Shown here in pieces: positions 56,128-64,000 of a stretch of 64,000 bases of DNA. The DNA is from Streptococcus oralis (lineage in GTDB: Bacteria; Bacillota; Bacilli; Lactobacillales; Streptococcaceae). Position 1 is the stretch's first letter; every line of letters starts with the position of its first letter. The stretch spans positions 1,573,501-1,637,500 of the forward strand of contig NZ_CP029257.1 in the NCBI RefSeq assembly GCF_024399415.1, written 5' to 3'. Position numbers and translations under genes: made by a program. The notes below the pieces were generated by a model. It was not told the origin of the DNA. It worked only from the letters and a program-made list of their open reading frames with translations, and did not search any database.

Positions 56128-58464
56128 CTATCCTTTAAAGGTCACAATGGTAGCGCCACTGCCTCCAGCATTTTGTGGAGCATAGCCGAAACTCTTGACA
56201 TGCTTGTTTCTTTGTAGGTATTTAGTGACGCCCTCACGGATGACACCTGTTCCGATACCATGGATGATGTCGACTTGCGCCATGTTATTGAGCAGGGCTT
56301 GGTCAATAAAGGCGTCCAGCTCATTCATGGCCTCTTCGTACCGTTTGCCTCGGAGATCCAGTCTTGCTTGCGGACCACGACCAGAAGCACGTTTGACGAC
56401 ATTGACTTGTTTTTTCTTGACTGGGGCTTCTTGTTGAGCCTGAACAAGATCAAATTCTTTCTCTTCCAAGGTCATCTTAATCAAGCCAACTTGAGCTTCC
56501 CAACGGCCGTCCTTGAGCTGATTGGTCAAGGTTCCACGTTGGCCATAACTGAGAACAATGATATCATCCCCAACCTTTGGAGCTCGGTTTTTCTTGGCCT
56601 TTTGAAGGACCTTGTTTTTAGACAAGTCGACTTTTTCAGGAGCTAGTTTTTTCAGTTTAGCCTTGGCTTCAATGATTTCATGGGGTTTGAGTTGAGACTT
56701 GCTGTGAAGATTCTTGAGAATCTGGTCACTCTCATTTAGAGCAAGTTCCACAATCTCGGCAGCCTGTTCACGCGCCTTGTTGAGCTCAGTTTCCTTCTCG
56801 CGATTGAGTTCATTATAGAGCTTTTTGAGTGCTCGGTTCATCTTGAGGTTTTCTTGCTCCACCTCACGAATATTGTCCAAGCGTTTACGGCTTTCAAGCG
56901 TTTGCTCTTCTAATTGTTCAATGATGCGATTGACGTCATTATCTTGGTTGACCTGCTGGCTGGCATCTCCTACGATGACATCTGACAAGCCCAGGCGTTT
57001 GGCAATTTCAAAGGCATTGCTTCGGCCAGGAACTCCCTGCATAAAGCGATAGGTCGGACGCAGACTTGCTGTATCAAACTCCATGCTGGCATTTTGCACA
57101 AAGGCTGTTTCGATACCGTAGGCCTTGAGCTCTGGATAGTGGGTCGTCGCCATGGTCTTGACCTGACGCAGACGAAGATCCTCCAGAATAGCCATAGCAA
57201 GGGCTGCTCCTTCCTGTGGATCGGTACCAGCCCCGAGCTCATCTAGCAATAAGAGCGAGTGCTGATTGACCTTGCCAAGAATATCTACGATATTGGTCAT
57301 GTGGCTGGAGAAGGTAGACAAACTTTGTTCGATAGACTGCTCATCCCCGATATCGGCAAAGATTTCTTCGAAAATACCGACACGGCTTCCTTTATCAGCT
57401 AAGATTGGCAAGCCAGATTGGGCCATAAGTTGAGTCAAGCCCAGGGTTTTGAGCATGATGGTCTTCCCACCTGTATTGGGACCTGTAATGACAATGGCCG
57501 TTAATTCCTTACCAAAGTGTACATCGTTCGCGACAGCATTTTTGACCAAAGGATGGCGAACATGAAGGAGTTGAATCTCTTGGTTCTCTGAAAGTTGAGG
57601 AACAACTGCTTGTCTTTCTTGGATGAAACGCACCTTGGCACGAATCAGATCCAGATGGCCGATAATCCAAGCGTCATTAGCAATCTCAGCAGCATGAGGA
57701 CGAACCCGTTCCGATAGTTCCTGCAGGATGCGAATCATCTCATAGCGTTCATCAGCTCGCAGACTAGCGATTTCTTCGCTCAGCTTGACCACCTCACGTG
57801 GCTCGATATAAACCGTATTACCACTAGCAGAGATGTCATGGACAACACCTGCAATCTTATTGCGATAGGTGTTCTTGACTGGTAAGACTTGACGGCCATT
57901 TCGGCTAGCGATTATGCCTTCCGTCAACATCTGCGCTTTTTGCTTGAGTAAGTCTTGCAAGACATCTCGAACTTGACTCTCGCTATCATGGATTTTCCGA
58001 CGGATGCGTGCTAGCTCTTCACTGGCGAAATTTTCGATAAATCCTGCATCATTTAGAGATTGAAGACTCCCTTGCAAGTGTGGGAACTCATGCAGTTTTT
58101 CAAACCATCTCGCCAACTGCTCCAAGCGTACATTTTCAAGATTGGCATAAAAACTTTGCAACTCTCTGCTAGCAAACAAGACTCGTTTGAGGAGCAGGAA
58201 CTCCTCAATATTGAGGTCCGCCCCCATCTCCAGACGCTTGCAGACAGCTGAAATCTCACGTGTCGCTAGGATGGTAAAGTGGGGTTGCTCCACAAAAAGG
58301 GCTTGCATTTCCTCCATCTCTGTAAAGGCTTGTTTGATCTTATCCACCTTGGCAGTTGGAACCAAGCCTTTTAGCTCCTCTAGACCTTGTTCTGTCAAGA
58401 GATGCGGTTCAAACAAGGCTTTGATTTTATTAAATTCTAAGGTTTCTAGTATTTTTGTATTCAT
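56128..58464 (-). CDS. mutS2: MutS2 family endonuclease / ribosome-associated ATPase
   Basis: A 778-residue protein. The MutS core has Walker A GPNTGGKT (about 331-338), the DEAD-like [15 protein letters not shown] and the THYPELKAY switch. A coiled-coil follows (about 515-630), then a KOW-like segment ([16 protein letters not shown]) and a C-terminal Smr domain ([15 protein letters not shown]...[12 protein letters not shown]). MutS2 limits recombination, and its B. subtilis homologue also splits collided ribosomes; both are family knowledge. It is preceded by its own extended -10 (58493-58498) and by zapA-cvpA. Confidence 0.95.
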   Translation of the reverse strand: MNTKILETLEFNKIKALFEPHLLTEQGLEELKGLVPTAKVDKIKQAFTEMEEMQALFVEQPHFTILATREISAVCKRLEMGADLNIEEFLLLKRVLFASRELQSFYANLENVRLEQLARWFEKLHEFPHLQGSLQSLNDAGFIENFASEELARIRRKIHDSESQVRDVLQDLLKQKAQMLTEGIIASRNGRQVLPVKNTYRNKIAGVVHDISASGNTVYIEPREVVKLSEEIASLRADERYEMIRILQELSERVRPHAAEIANDAWIIGHLDLIRAKVRFIQERQAVVPQLSENQEIQLLHVRHPLVKNAVANDVHFGKELTAIVITGPNTGGKTIMLKTLGLTQLMAQSGLPILADKGSRVGIFEEIFADIGDEQSIEQSLSTFSSHMTNIVDILGKVNQHSLLLLDELGAGTDPQEGAALAMAILEDLRLRQVKTMATTHYPELKAYGIETAFVQNASMEFDTASLRPTYRFMQGVPGRSNAFEIAKRLGLSDVIVGDASQQVNQDNDVNRIIEQLEEQTLESRKRLDNIREVEQENLKMNRALKKLYNELNREKETELNKAREQAAEIVELALNESDQILKNLHSKSQLKPHEIIEAKAKLKKLAPEKVDLSKNKVLQKAKKNRAPKVGDDIIVLSYGQRGTLTNQLKDGRWEAQVGLIKMTLEEKEFDLVQAQQEAPVKKKQVNVVKRASGRGPQARLDLRGKRYEEAMNELDAFIDQALLNNMAQVDIIHGIGTGVIREGVTKYLQRNKHVKSFGYAPQNAGGSGATIVTFKG

Positions 58465-58492
58465 ATTTTTTCCTTATATGCTGGTTTACAAG

Positions 58493-58501
58493 ATTATAGC
58501 A
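58493..58501 (-). promoter_or_regulatory. Extended -10 element of mutS2
   Basis: TGCTATAAT, 29 bases before the ATG; no good -35. It allows mutS2 expression separate from zapA-cvpA. Confidence 0.5.
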
Positions 58502-58535
58502 ACTAGAGGTTTTGACCTAGTCCTCCAATCTGTAA

Positions 58536-58566
58536 ACAAAGGGCTAGGAAAAATCCCGCCCTTTTT
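58536..58566 (-). terminator. Hairpin after cvpA, probable terminator
   Basis: AAAGGGC / GCCCTTT outer stem with an inner GG/CC pairing, then TTTGTTTA. It lies directly at the cvpA stop; the tail is moderate. Confidence 0.5.
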
Positions 58567-59113
58567 ATCCGATTAAATTTGTCACCCAGAGTTGTTTGAT
58601 AAGGTTTGTCGTAAAAGGGACACTTTGGATGATGTGTTTGGCTACTATACTTTTTTCGAGTGAATTTTGAATGACTGCCAGAGGCACCGTTGCAAGAATG
58701 GTCAGAGCCATTTGCAAGACGAATAAGGTTACCAATAGCGACAAAACGCCTGAACCGATACGCAACCATTTGACATCTAGCTTTTTAGTTGGAATCAAGT
58801 GCAGGAACAAACCGATAAAACGTCCGATAGTGTAGCAAATCCCAAAAACTAGAAGATAGGCTAGACCCGCATAAAAGACCTTGTCTAGATGAAACAGCTG
58901 GTCTGAAGGGAAGAAAAAGGTTCCCTGTCCTTCCTGAGGATTGGCATAAGGGACAAGTAAGTGGAAGTGATCTCCCAATGATTTATAAAACTGTCCCGCA
59001 ACAAAGGCTGAAATCACTGCCACGAGGAAATAATAAACTTGCAGGACCAGGCCTCTACGGTAGCCGATGTAAAAGCCCCAAGCCAGAACCAATAAGAGTA
59101 GGATTGAAATCAT
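58565..59113 (-). CDS. CvpA family membrane protein
   Basis: A 182-residue protein with four membrane helices (about residues 1-20, 24-45, 80-105 and 120-145), in the CvpA/YshB family. It starts MISILLLLVLAWGFYIGYRRGLV, and the GYRRG motif after helix one is typical. The family is linked to colicin V production and envelope stress, with no settled mechanism. Its start overlaps zapA by 4 bases, and zapA-cvpA-mutS2 is the conserved order in Firmicutes. Confidence 0.87.
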   Translation of the reverse strand: MISILLLLVLAWGFYIGYRRGLVLQVYYFLVAVISAFVAGQFYKSLGDHFHLLVPYANPQEGQGTFFFPSDQLFHLDKVFYAGLAYLLVFGICYTIGRFIGLFLHLIPTKKLDVKWLRIGSGVLSLLVTLFVLQMALTILATVPLAVIQNSLEKSIVAKHIIQSVPFTTNLIKQLWVTNLIG

Positions 59114-59412
59114 AAGGAGTCCTCAATCTTGCTCTGTTCTTGTTTGACAGCAATTAACTTGTGGCGAAGTTCTAACAACTCTTGCTCCTTGTCATCAAAT
59201 TCAATCTCACGGTTGAGTTGTGTAGACAGACAATTGACCGCCAAAAGAAGCGCAATGGTTTCATCATCCGCCCCAGGCATTTGTTCTTTAATTGCTTGGT
59301 ATTTTTCAGTCGCAACCTTGGCAATTTCCTCCATAAAGAGGTTGTCATGCTCGGTTGTTAAGGTTAATGTCTTTTTTCCGAATGTAAACTTATATCGATT
59401 TAGATTTGCCAT
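59110..59412 (-). CDS. zapA: Cell division protein ZapA
   Basis: A 100-residue protein. The N-terminal β-rich part (NRYKFTFGKKTLTL) and C-terminal coiled-coil (about 60-100) fit ZapA, which cross-links FtsZ filaments. ALLLAVNCLSTQLNREIEF precedes the coil. The ATG at 59412 follows GAGG by eight bases; a GTG three codons earlier falls within the ribosome site. It is the first gene of zapA-cvpA-mutS2. Confidence 0.88.
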   Translation of the reverse strand: MANLNRYKFTFGKKTLTLTTEHDNLFMEEIAKVATEKYQAIKEQMPGADDETIALLLAVNCLSTQLNREIEFDDKEQELLELRHKLIAVKQEQSKIEDSL

Positions 59413-59429
59413 AAAATTCACCTCACGAT

Positions 59430-59458
59430 ATTATACCAAATTTCGCTAACTTTGTCAG
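59430..59458 (-). promoter_or_regulatory. Promoter of zapA-cvpA
   Basis: CTGACA, 17-base spacer, TATAAT preceded by TGG, 18 bases before the zapA ATG. Confidence 0.75.
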
Positions 59459-59482
59459 TTTTTACCAATTCTCCTGCTTTTG

Positions 59483-59491
59483 TGGTACAAT
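59483..59491 (+). promoter_or_regulatory. Extended -10 element of rnhC
   Basis: TGGTACAAT with its last base 7 bases before the rnhC ATG, so transcription would start at or within a base or two of the start codon. The -35 is poor. Confidence 0.6.
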
Positions 59492-59498
59492 AGAGACT

Positions 59499-60380
59499 AT
59501 GGCAAGTATCACACTCACACCAAGTGAACAGGAAATTCAGAGCTTTTTAAGTCAGTATCAGAAGGCTCTCAGTCCTAGTAAAAATCCTTATATTCGCTAT
59601 TTTTTTAGACTGCCTCAGGCAACAGTTTCCATCTATACTTCTGGAAAAGTCCTCCTGCAAGGCGAAGCTACTGAGCAATACGCCAGTTTCTTTGGCTACC
59701 AAGTTCAACAAGAAAACAGTGGACAAGATTTTCCTATGATTGGGACTGATGAGGTGGGAAATGGTTCCTACTTTGGTGGGCTTGCTGTCGTGGCTTCCTT
59801 CGTGACACCGGACCAGCATGCCTTCTTGCGAAAACTCGGTGTGGGGGATTCAAAAACCCTGACAGACCAAAAGATTCGTCAGATTGCCCCTATCCTCAAG
59901 GAAAAAATCCAGCACCAAGCGCTCCTCCTTTCACCGAGCAAGTACAACGAAGTTATCGGAGAGCGTTACAATGCTGTTTCTGTAAAGGTTGCCCTTCACA
60001 ATCAGGCTATCTTTCTCCTGCTTCAAAAAGGAGTCCAGCCAGAAAAAATCGTGATTGATGCTTTTACAAGCGCTAAAAACTATGACAAGTACTTGGCGCA
60101 AGAAGCCAACCGTTTTCCAAACAAGATCACTTTGGAAGAAAAAGCCGAGGGCAAATACCTGGCTGTTGCGGTTAGCTCCATCATCTCTCGTGACCTCTTT
60201 CTGGAAAATCTAGAAAATCTGGGACGAGAACTGGGCTATCAACTGCCAAGTGGCGCTGGAACTGCATCTGATAAGGTTGCAAGCAAAATCCTGCAGTCCT
60301 ATGGCATGAAGGGACTTCATTTCTGCGCCAAACTGCATTTTAAAAACACTGAAAAAGCCAAAGCACTTCTAGAAAGGTAA
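59499..60380 (+). CDS. rnhC: Ribonuclease HIII
   Basis: A 293-residue enzyme that cuts RNA in RNA-DNA hybrids. The N-terminal TBP-like substrate-binding domain (about 1-75) is characteristic of HIII. The catalytic core starts with [14 protein letters not shown] (Asp-Glu) and includes [10 protein letters not shown] and [11 protein letters not shown]. It starts [17 protein letters not shown]. No ribosome site is visible before the ATG, and the promoter's -10 ends only 7 bases upstream, which suggests a leaderless mRNA. lepB follows after 3 bases. Confidence 0.95.
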   Translation: MASITLTPSEQEIQSFLSQYQKALSPSKNPYIRYFFRLPQATVSIYTSGKVLLQGEATEQYASFFGYQVQQENSGQDFPMIGTDEVGNGSYFGGLAVVASFVTPDQHAFLRKLGVGDSKTLTDQKIRQIAPILKEKIQHQALLLSPSKYNEVIGERYNAVSVKVALHNQAIFLLLQKGVQPEKIVIDAFTSAKNYDKYLAQEANRFPNKITLEEKAEGKYLAVAVSSIISRDLFLENLENLGRELGYQLPSGAGTASDKVASKILQSYGMKGLHFCAKLHFKNTEKAKALLER

Positions 60381-60383
60381 ATT

Positions 60384-60998
60384 ATGAATTCGTTTAAAAC
60401 ATTTCTAAAAGAATGGGGAGTTTTCTTCCTGATTATCGCACTGGTCGGTCTTAGCCGTATCTTTCTTTGGAGCAATGTCCGTGTGGAAGGACACTCTATG
60501 GACCCTACCCTAGCTGACGGAGAAGTTCTCTTCGTTGTTAAACACCTCCCAATTGACCGCTTCGACATCGTGGTTGCGCATGAGGAAGACGGAAATAAAG
60601 ATATCGTCAAGCGCGTTATTGGAATGCCAGGAGATACCATCCGCTATGAAAATGACAAACTCTTTATCAACGGTGAGGAAACGGATGAACCCTACCTAGC
60701 TGAATACCTCAACTTGTTCAAAACAGAAAAGTTGCAAAACACCTATACTGGAAAAGGATTTGAAGGCAATAAGGGAGTTTACTTTAGAGAACTTGCTCAA
60801 AAGTCACAGGCCTTTACAGTCGATGTCAATTCCAATACCAGCTTCAGCTTTACTGTCCCTCAAGGTGAGTACCTTCTCCTTGGTGACGATCGTCTAGTCT
60901 CTAGCGACAGCCGCCATGTTGGCACCTTCAAGGCCAGCGATATCAAGGGCGAAGCAAAATTCCGTTTCTGGCCACTTAACCGTATCGGAACTTTTTAA
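60384..60998 (+). CDS. lepB: Signal peptidase I
   Basis: A 204-residue membrane-anchored protease with an N-terminal helix (about 12-30). The catalytic Ser is in EGHSMDPTL (about 38-46) and the Lys in VKRVIGMPGD (about 72-81). The late box LLGDDRLVSSDSRHVG is present. It cleaves Sec signal peptides outside the membrane, possibly including the adhesin's. It is in an operon with rnhC and ends at a strong terminator. Confidence 0.95.
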   Translation: MNSFKTFLKEWGVFFLIIALVGLSRIFLWSNVRVEGHSMDPTLADGEVLFVVKHLPIDRFDIVVAHEEDGNKDIVKRVIGMPGDTIRYENDKLFINGEETDEPYLAEYLNLFKTEKLQNTYTGKGFEGNKGVYFRELAQKSQAFTVDVNSNTSFSFTVPQGEYLLLGDDRLVSSDSRHVGTFKASDIKGEAKFRFWPLNRIGTF

Positions 60999-61003
60999 GA
61001 TAA

Positions 61004-61041
61004 GGAAGAGGCCGAGAATGCTAAGTCTCAGCCTCTTTTTC
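61004..61041 (+). terminator. Intrinsic terminator after lepB
   Basis: AAGAGGCCGAGA / TCTCAGCCTCTT stem with an eight-base loop and five T. Confidence 0.9.
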
Positions 61042-61127
61042 TATTGCGAGAAGAAGACCTTTTAGTCTCCTAGCTTGTTGAAAGAAGCTAAGGGTACGAC
61101 TCTCACGAACTCATGTAAAGGAAACCT

Positions 61128-63497
61128 ATGGAAGTTTATTTTTCAGGCACCATTGAACGGATTATTTTTGAAAATCCCAGTAATTTTTATCGCATTCTCC
61201 TCCTAGATATTGAAGATACGGACGCAGAGGACTTTGACGATTTTGAAATCATCGTTACAGGAACCATGGCAGACGTGATTGAAGGGGAAGACTACACTTT
61301 TTGGGGGCAAATCGTTCAGCACTCCAAGTATGGGGAACAGCTACAGATCAGTCGTTATGAGCGGGCAAAACCAACTAGCAAGGGCCTCGTCAAGTACTTT
61401 TCCAGTAGCCATTTCAAAGGAATTGGTCTCAAAACGGCCCAAAAAATCGTTGATAGCTATGGTGACAATACCATTGATGAAATTCTGGAACATCCTGAAA
61501 AGCTAGAAGGCATCTCAGGACTCTCTGCCAAAAACCGTGAGGCTTTTGTTTCCACTCTTCGTCTTAACTACGGAACCGAGATGGTCTTAGCTAAACTAGC
61601 TAACTACGGCATTCCCAATAAACTGGCCTTTCAGATTCAAGATTTTTACAAGGAAGAAACGCTGGATATTGTTGAAAATTATCCCTATCAACTGGTTGAG
61701 GATATCAAGGGCTTGGGTTTTACCATTGCTGACCAATTAGCTGCCGAACTAGGTATCGAAAGTCAAGCTCCTGAGCGCTTCCGCGCTGGCCTTGTCCACA
61801 GTCTTTTTCAGGGATGTATGGATACGGGCGATACCTATATGGAAGCCCGAGATTTGCTGGAACAAACCCTGACTCTCCTAGAGTCTTCCCGTCCCGTGGA
61901 ACTCGATCCCAGCCAAGTTGCTCAGGAATTATCTCATTTGATTGAAGAAGACAAGGTTCAGCAGATTGATACCAAAATCTTTGATAACAGCCTCTTTTTC
62001 GCTGAAGAAGGCATTCGCAGTCACTTGGTTCGTATCCTTGAAAAAGAAAAGCAGAAAAATCAGGATCTAGAAACCATTCAAAAGCATATCGCTACTGTCG
62101 AGCAAGAACTGGGGATTGAGTACGATAGGATCCAAAAACAGGCTATTTGTGACGCTATCCAGAACAAGGTCTTTATCCTAACAGGCGGACCTGGTACTGG
62201 TAAGACGACTGTTATCAATGGGATTATCGCTGTTTATGCCCTTTTAGAAGGGCTTGATCTCAGGAAAAAAAGCAACCTGCCTATCCTTCTTGCTGCTCCA
62301 ACTGGTCGAGCGGCTCGGCGCATGAATGAATTGACAGGTTTACCTAGCGCGACCATACACCGTCATTTGGGGATGACGGGAGACGATGATACCAGTCATC
62401 TAGAAGATTATCTGGATGCCGACTTCATCATCGTGGATGAGTTTTCTATGGTGGATACTTGGCTAGCTAACCAACTCTTCTCCAATATCTCCTCTAACAG
62501 TAAAATCCTCATCGTGGGGGATAGTGACCAGTTGCCTTCTGTCAGTCCTGGACAAGTCCTTGCAGACCTGCTCCAGATACCCCTGATACCTCAGACGCGC
62601 TTGGAACGGATTTACCGTCAGAGTGAAGAATCAACTATCGTCACCTTGGCTAGTCAGATTCGACAAGGCATCTTGCCAGCCGACTTTACCCAGAAAAAAG
62701 CTGACCGCTCCTACTTTGAAATCGCTAATGGCTATATACCAGCTACCATTGAGAAAATTCTTGGTGCTGCCCTCAGAAGTGGCATTCCGGCTCGCGATAT
62801 TCAGGTGCTAGCACCTATGTATCGAGGAACTGCTGGTATTGATGCCATCAACCAACTCATGCAAGACCTGCTCAATCCTCAGCAAAAGGGGCAAGTTAGC
62901 TTTGAAGCAACTCAGTGTCACTATCGAACGGGGGACAAGGTTATTCACCTAGTCAACGACGCTGAAGTCAATGTCTTTAATGGAGACCTAGGCTACATCA
63001 CAGACCTGATTCCTGGAAAATACACCGAGTCCAAACAAGACGAGATTGTCATTGATTTTGACGGCAATGAGGTCATCTATCCACGCAACGAATGGTACAA
63101 GATTCGACTAGCCTATGCCATGAGCATCCATAAGTCTCAGGGAAGTGAGTTTCCTGTTGTCATCCTACCCATCACCAGTGCTAGCAAGCGCATGCTGGAG
63201 CGAAATCTCATCTACACAGCCATTACACGCGCCAAAAGCAAACTTATCTTACTAGGTGAATTACAGGCTTTCGACTATGCAGTCAAGCATATCGGGACTG
63301 CCCGCAAGACCTATCTGATTGAGCGTTTCAGTGATTTAATTGAAACTAATATTGAAGAAAGTAAACAGGCCTTCTCTGAAACTGCCACACCAAGTGACTC
63401 TGAACAATCCTACATCCTCACCGAAGAAAACTGGTCTAGTATTCCAGCCATGATTGGGATTACAGATGCAGACCTCAAAGAGATTTTTGGAAAATAG
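61128..63497 (+). CDS. recD2: RecD-like DNA helicase (RecD2/YrrC)
   Basis: A 789-residue SF1B 5'-3' helicase. The N-terminal OB-like part (about 1-75) and tandem helix-hairpin-helix region (about 85-200) are specific to RecD2. Walker A is GGPGTGKTTV (about residues 352-361), motif II is IVDEFSMVD, motif III VGDSDQLPSV and motif VI YAMSIHKSQGSEFP...YTAITRAKSKL. RecD2 acts without RecBC in DNA repair and replication. It is a single gene with its own terminator. Confidence 0.95.
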   Translation: MEVYFSGTIERIIFENPSNFYRILLLDIEDTDAEDFDDFEIIVTGTMADVIEGEDYTFWGQIVQHSKYGEQLQISRYERAKPTSKGLVKYFSSSHFKGIGLKTAQKIVDSYGDNTIDEILEHPEKLEGISGLSAKNREAFVSTLRLNYGTEMVLAKLANYGIPNKLAFQIQDFYKEETLDIVENYPYQLVEDIKGLGFTIADQLAAELGIESQAPERFRAGLVHSLFQGCMDTGDTYMEARDLLEQTLTLLESSRPVELDPSQVAQELSHLIEEDKVQQIDTKIFDNSLFFAEEGIRSHLVRILEKEKQKNQDLETIQKHIATVEQELGIEYDRIQKQAICDAIQNKVFILTGGPGTGKTTVINGIIAVYALLEGLDLRKKSNLPILLAAPTGRAARRMNELTGLPSATIHRHLGMTGDDDTSHLEDYLDADFIIVDEFSMVDTWLANQLFSNISSNSKILIVGDSDQLPSVSPGQVLADLLQIPLIPQTRLERIYRQSEESTIVTLASQIRQGILPADFTQKKADRSYFEIANGYIPATIEKILGAALRSGIPARDIQVLAPMYRGTAGIDAINQLMQDLLNPQQKGQVSFEATQCHYRTGDKVIHLVNDAEVNVFNGDLGYITDLIPGKYTESKQDEIVIDFDGNEVIYPRNEWYKIRLAYAMSIHKSQGSEFPVVILPITSASKRMLERNLIYTAITRAKSKLILLGELQAFDYAVKHIGTARKTYLIERFSDLIETNIEESKQAFSETATPSDSEQSYILTEENWSSIPAMIGITDADLKEIFGK

Positions 63498-63506
63498 TGC
63501 AACAGA

Positions 63507-63534
63507 AAACCCACCTAGTCAGGTGGGCTTTTTC
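63507..63534. terminator. Bidirectional intrinsic terminator between recD2 and tig
   Basis: CCCACCT / AGGTGGG stem, four-base loop, T-rich on the + side and A-rich on the other. Confidence 0.88.
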
Positions 63535-63544
63535 TCTTTTAAGA

Positions 63545-64000
63545 TTATTTAACTGTTGCAGTGCTTGTGATCAATTCAACAGCTTTTTTGATAGTGATAT
63601 CGTGTTTCAACATGTCAGCTGAAAGCAAGTTTTGTACTTGTGCAACTTCCATGTTGTAGTCTGCTGCCAATTGCTCGATTTCTTTTTGGATTTCTTCTTC
63701 TGAAGCGTCAAATCCTTCAGCCTTGGCAACTGCTTCGATAACAAGGTTAGTCTTCGTACGTGACTCAGCTTCTGCTTCGTATTGTTTGTGAAGGTCTTCT
63801 TGAGTAGTTCCTGTGATTTGGAAGTACATGTCAGGGTTGATACCTTGGCGTTGCAAGTTTCCAAGGAATTCATTTACTGAACGGTGAACTTCTTCATGGA
63901 TCATTTCTTCTGGAAGTTCTACGATTTCAGCATTTTCTACAGCTTTATCGATTGCTGCACCTTCAACGGCATCTTTGTAAGCTTCTTCTTTCGCAGCAGT
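63545..64000 (-). CDS. tig: Trigger factor, C-terminal part
   Basis: The frame is open to the window edge; 151 residues of the C-terminal domain are present, ending at TAA (63545-63547). [25 protein letters not shown] and [22 protein letters not shown] are typical of the chaperone arm domain of trigger factor, the ribosome-bound folding helper and prolyl isomerase. The ribosome-binding and isomerase domains lie outside the window. Confidence 0.95.
   Translation of the reverse strand, partial: TAAKEEAYKDAVEGAAIDKAVENAEIVELPEEMIHEEVHRSVNEFLGNLQRQGINPDMYFQITGTTQEDLHKQYEAEAESRTKTNLVIEAVAKAEGFDASEEEIQKEIEQLAADYNMEVAQVQNLLSADMLKHDITIKKAVELITSTATVK

Overview
The window is chromosomal DNA of a low-GC Firmicute, almost certainly a Mitis-group oral Streptococcus (S. 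mitis / S. oralis / S. gordonii-like). The grounds are the FabK/FabM/FabT fatty-acid cluster, gatCAB, RNase HIII, a serine-rich-repeat adhesin with a full accessory Sec system, and the general gene style. The assignment is inference; no rRNA or tRNA gene is present to settle it.

Layout. 1-1360: end of a serine/threonine transporter and an aromatic-acid-exporter-like protein (+ strand). 1517-7002 (- strand): an accessory patch of small orphan genes, including a YezG-type immunity protein, a SUKH/YrhA-type protein, a helical-repeat-like protein and two tandem paralogous membrane proteins. Its genes are separated by copies of one terminator/promoter-like spacer, as expected of an immunity-gene array. 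7070-25913 (- strand): the complete adhesin export locus. An 1892-residue serine-rich-repeat adhesin is followed by a separately promoted operon of two GT8 glycosyltransferases, secY2, asp1, asp2, asp3, secA2, gtfA, gtfB, asp4 and asp5. GtfA/GtfB start the O-glycosylation, the GT8 enzymes probably extend it, Asp1-3 modify and deliver the glycoprotein, SecA2/SecY2/Asp4/Asp5 export it, and a sortase anchors it through LPNTG. 25914-26746: non-coding spacer with an unusual array of hairpins whose stems differ but whose loops are alike.

26747-36656: prfC, a membrane protein, gatCAB, a small group of membrane/SPFH genes, efp, an Asp23/Gls24 protein and nusB. 36666-38522: two tandem CPBP membrane proteases and a double-glycine-leader peptide gene, a probable peptide/immunity module. 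38670-49236: the type II fatty-acid synthesis cluster (fabM; fabT-fabH-acpP; fabK-fabD-fabG-fabF-accB-fabZ-accC-accD-accA) with FabT-like operators. 49461-64000: aspartokinase, a DUF956 protein, T-box-controlled serS, a TDT transporter, an AhpD-like protein, a glycine-riboswitch-controlled AGCS symporter, mutS2-cvpA-zapA, rnhC-lepB, recD2 and the 3' part of tig.

The most notable items are: (i) GT8 enzymes carrying a C-terminal domain also found in GtfB; (ii) the hairpin array before the adhesin; (iii) the double-glycine peptide with CPBP partners; (iv) the modular immunity array; and (v) a siglec-type WTRY motif in the adhesin.
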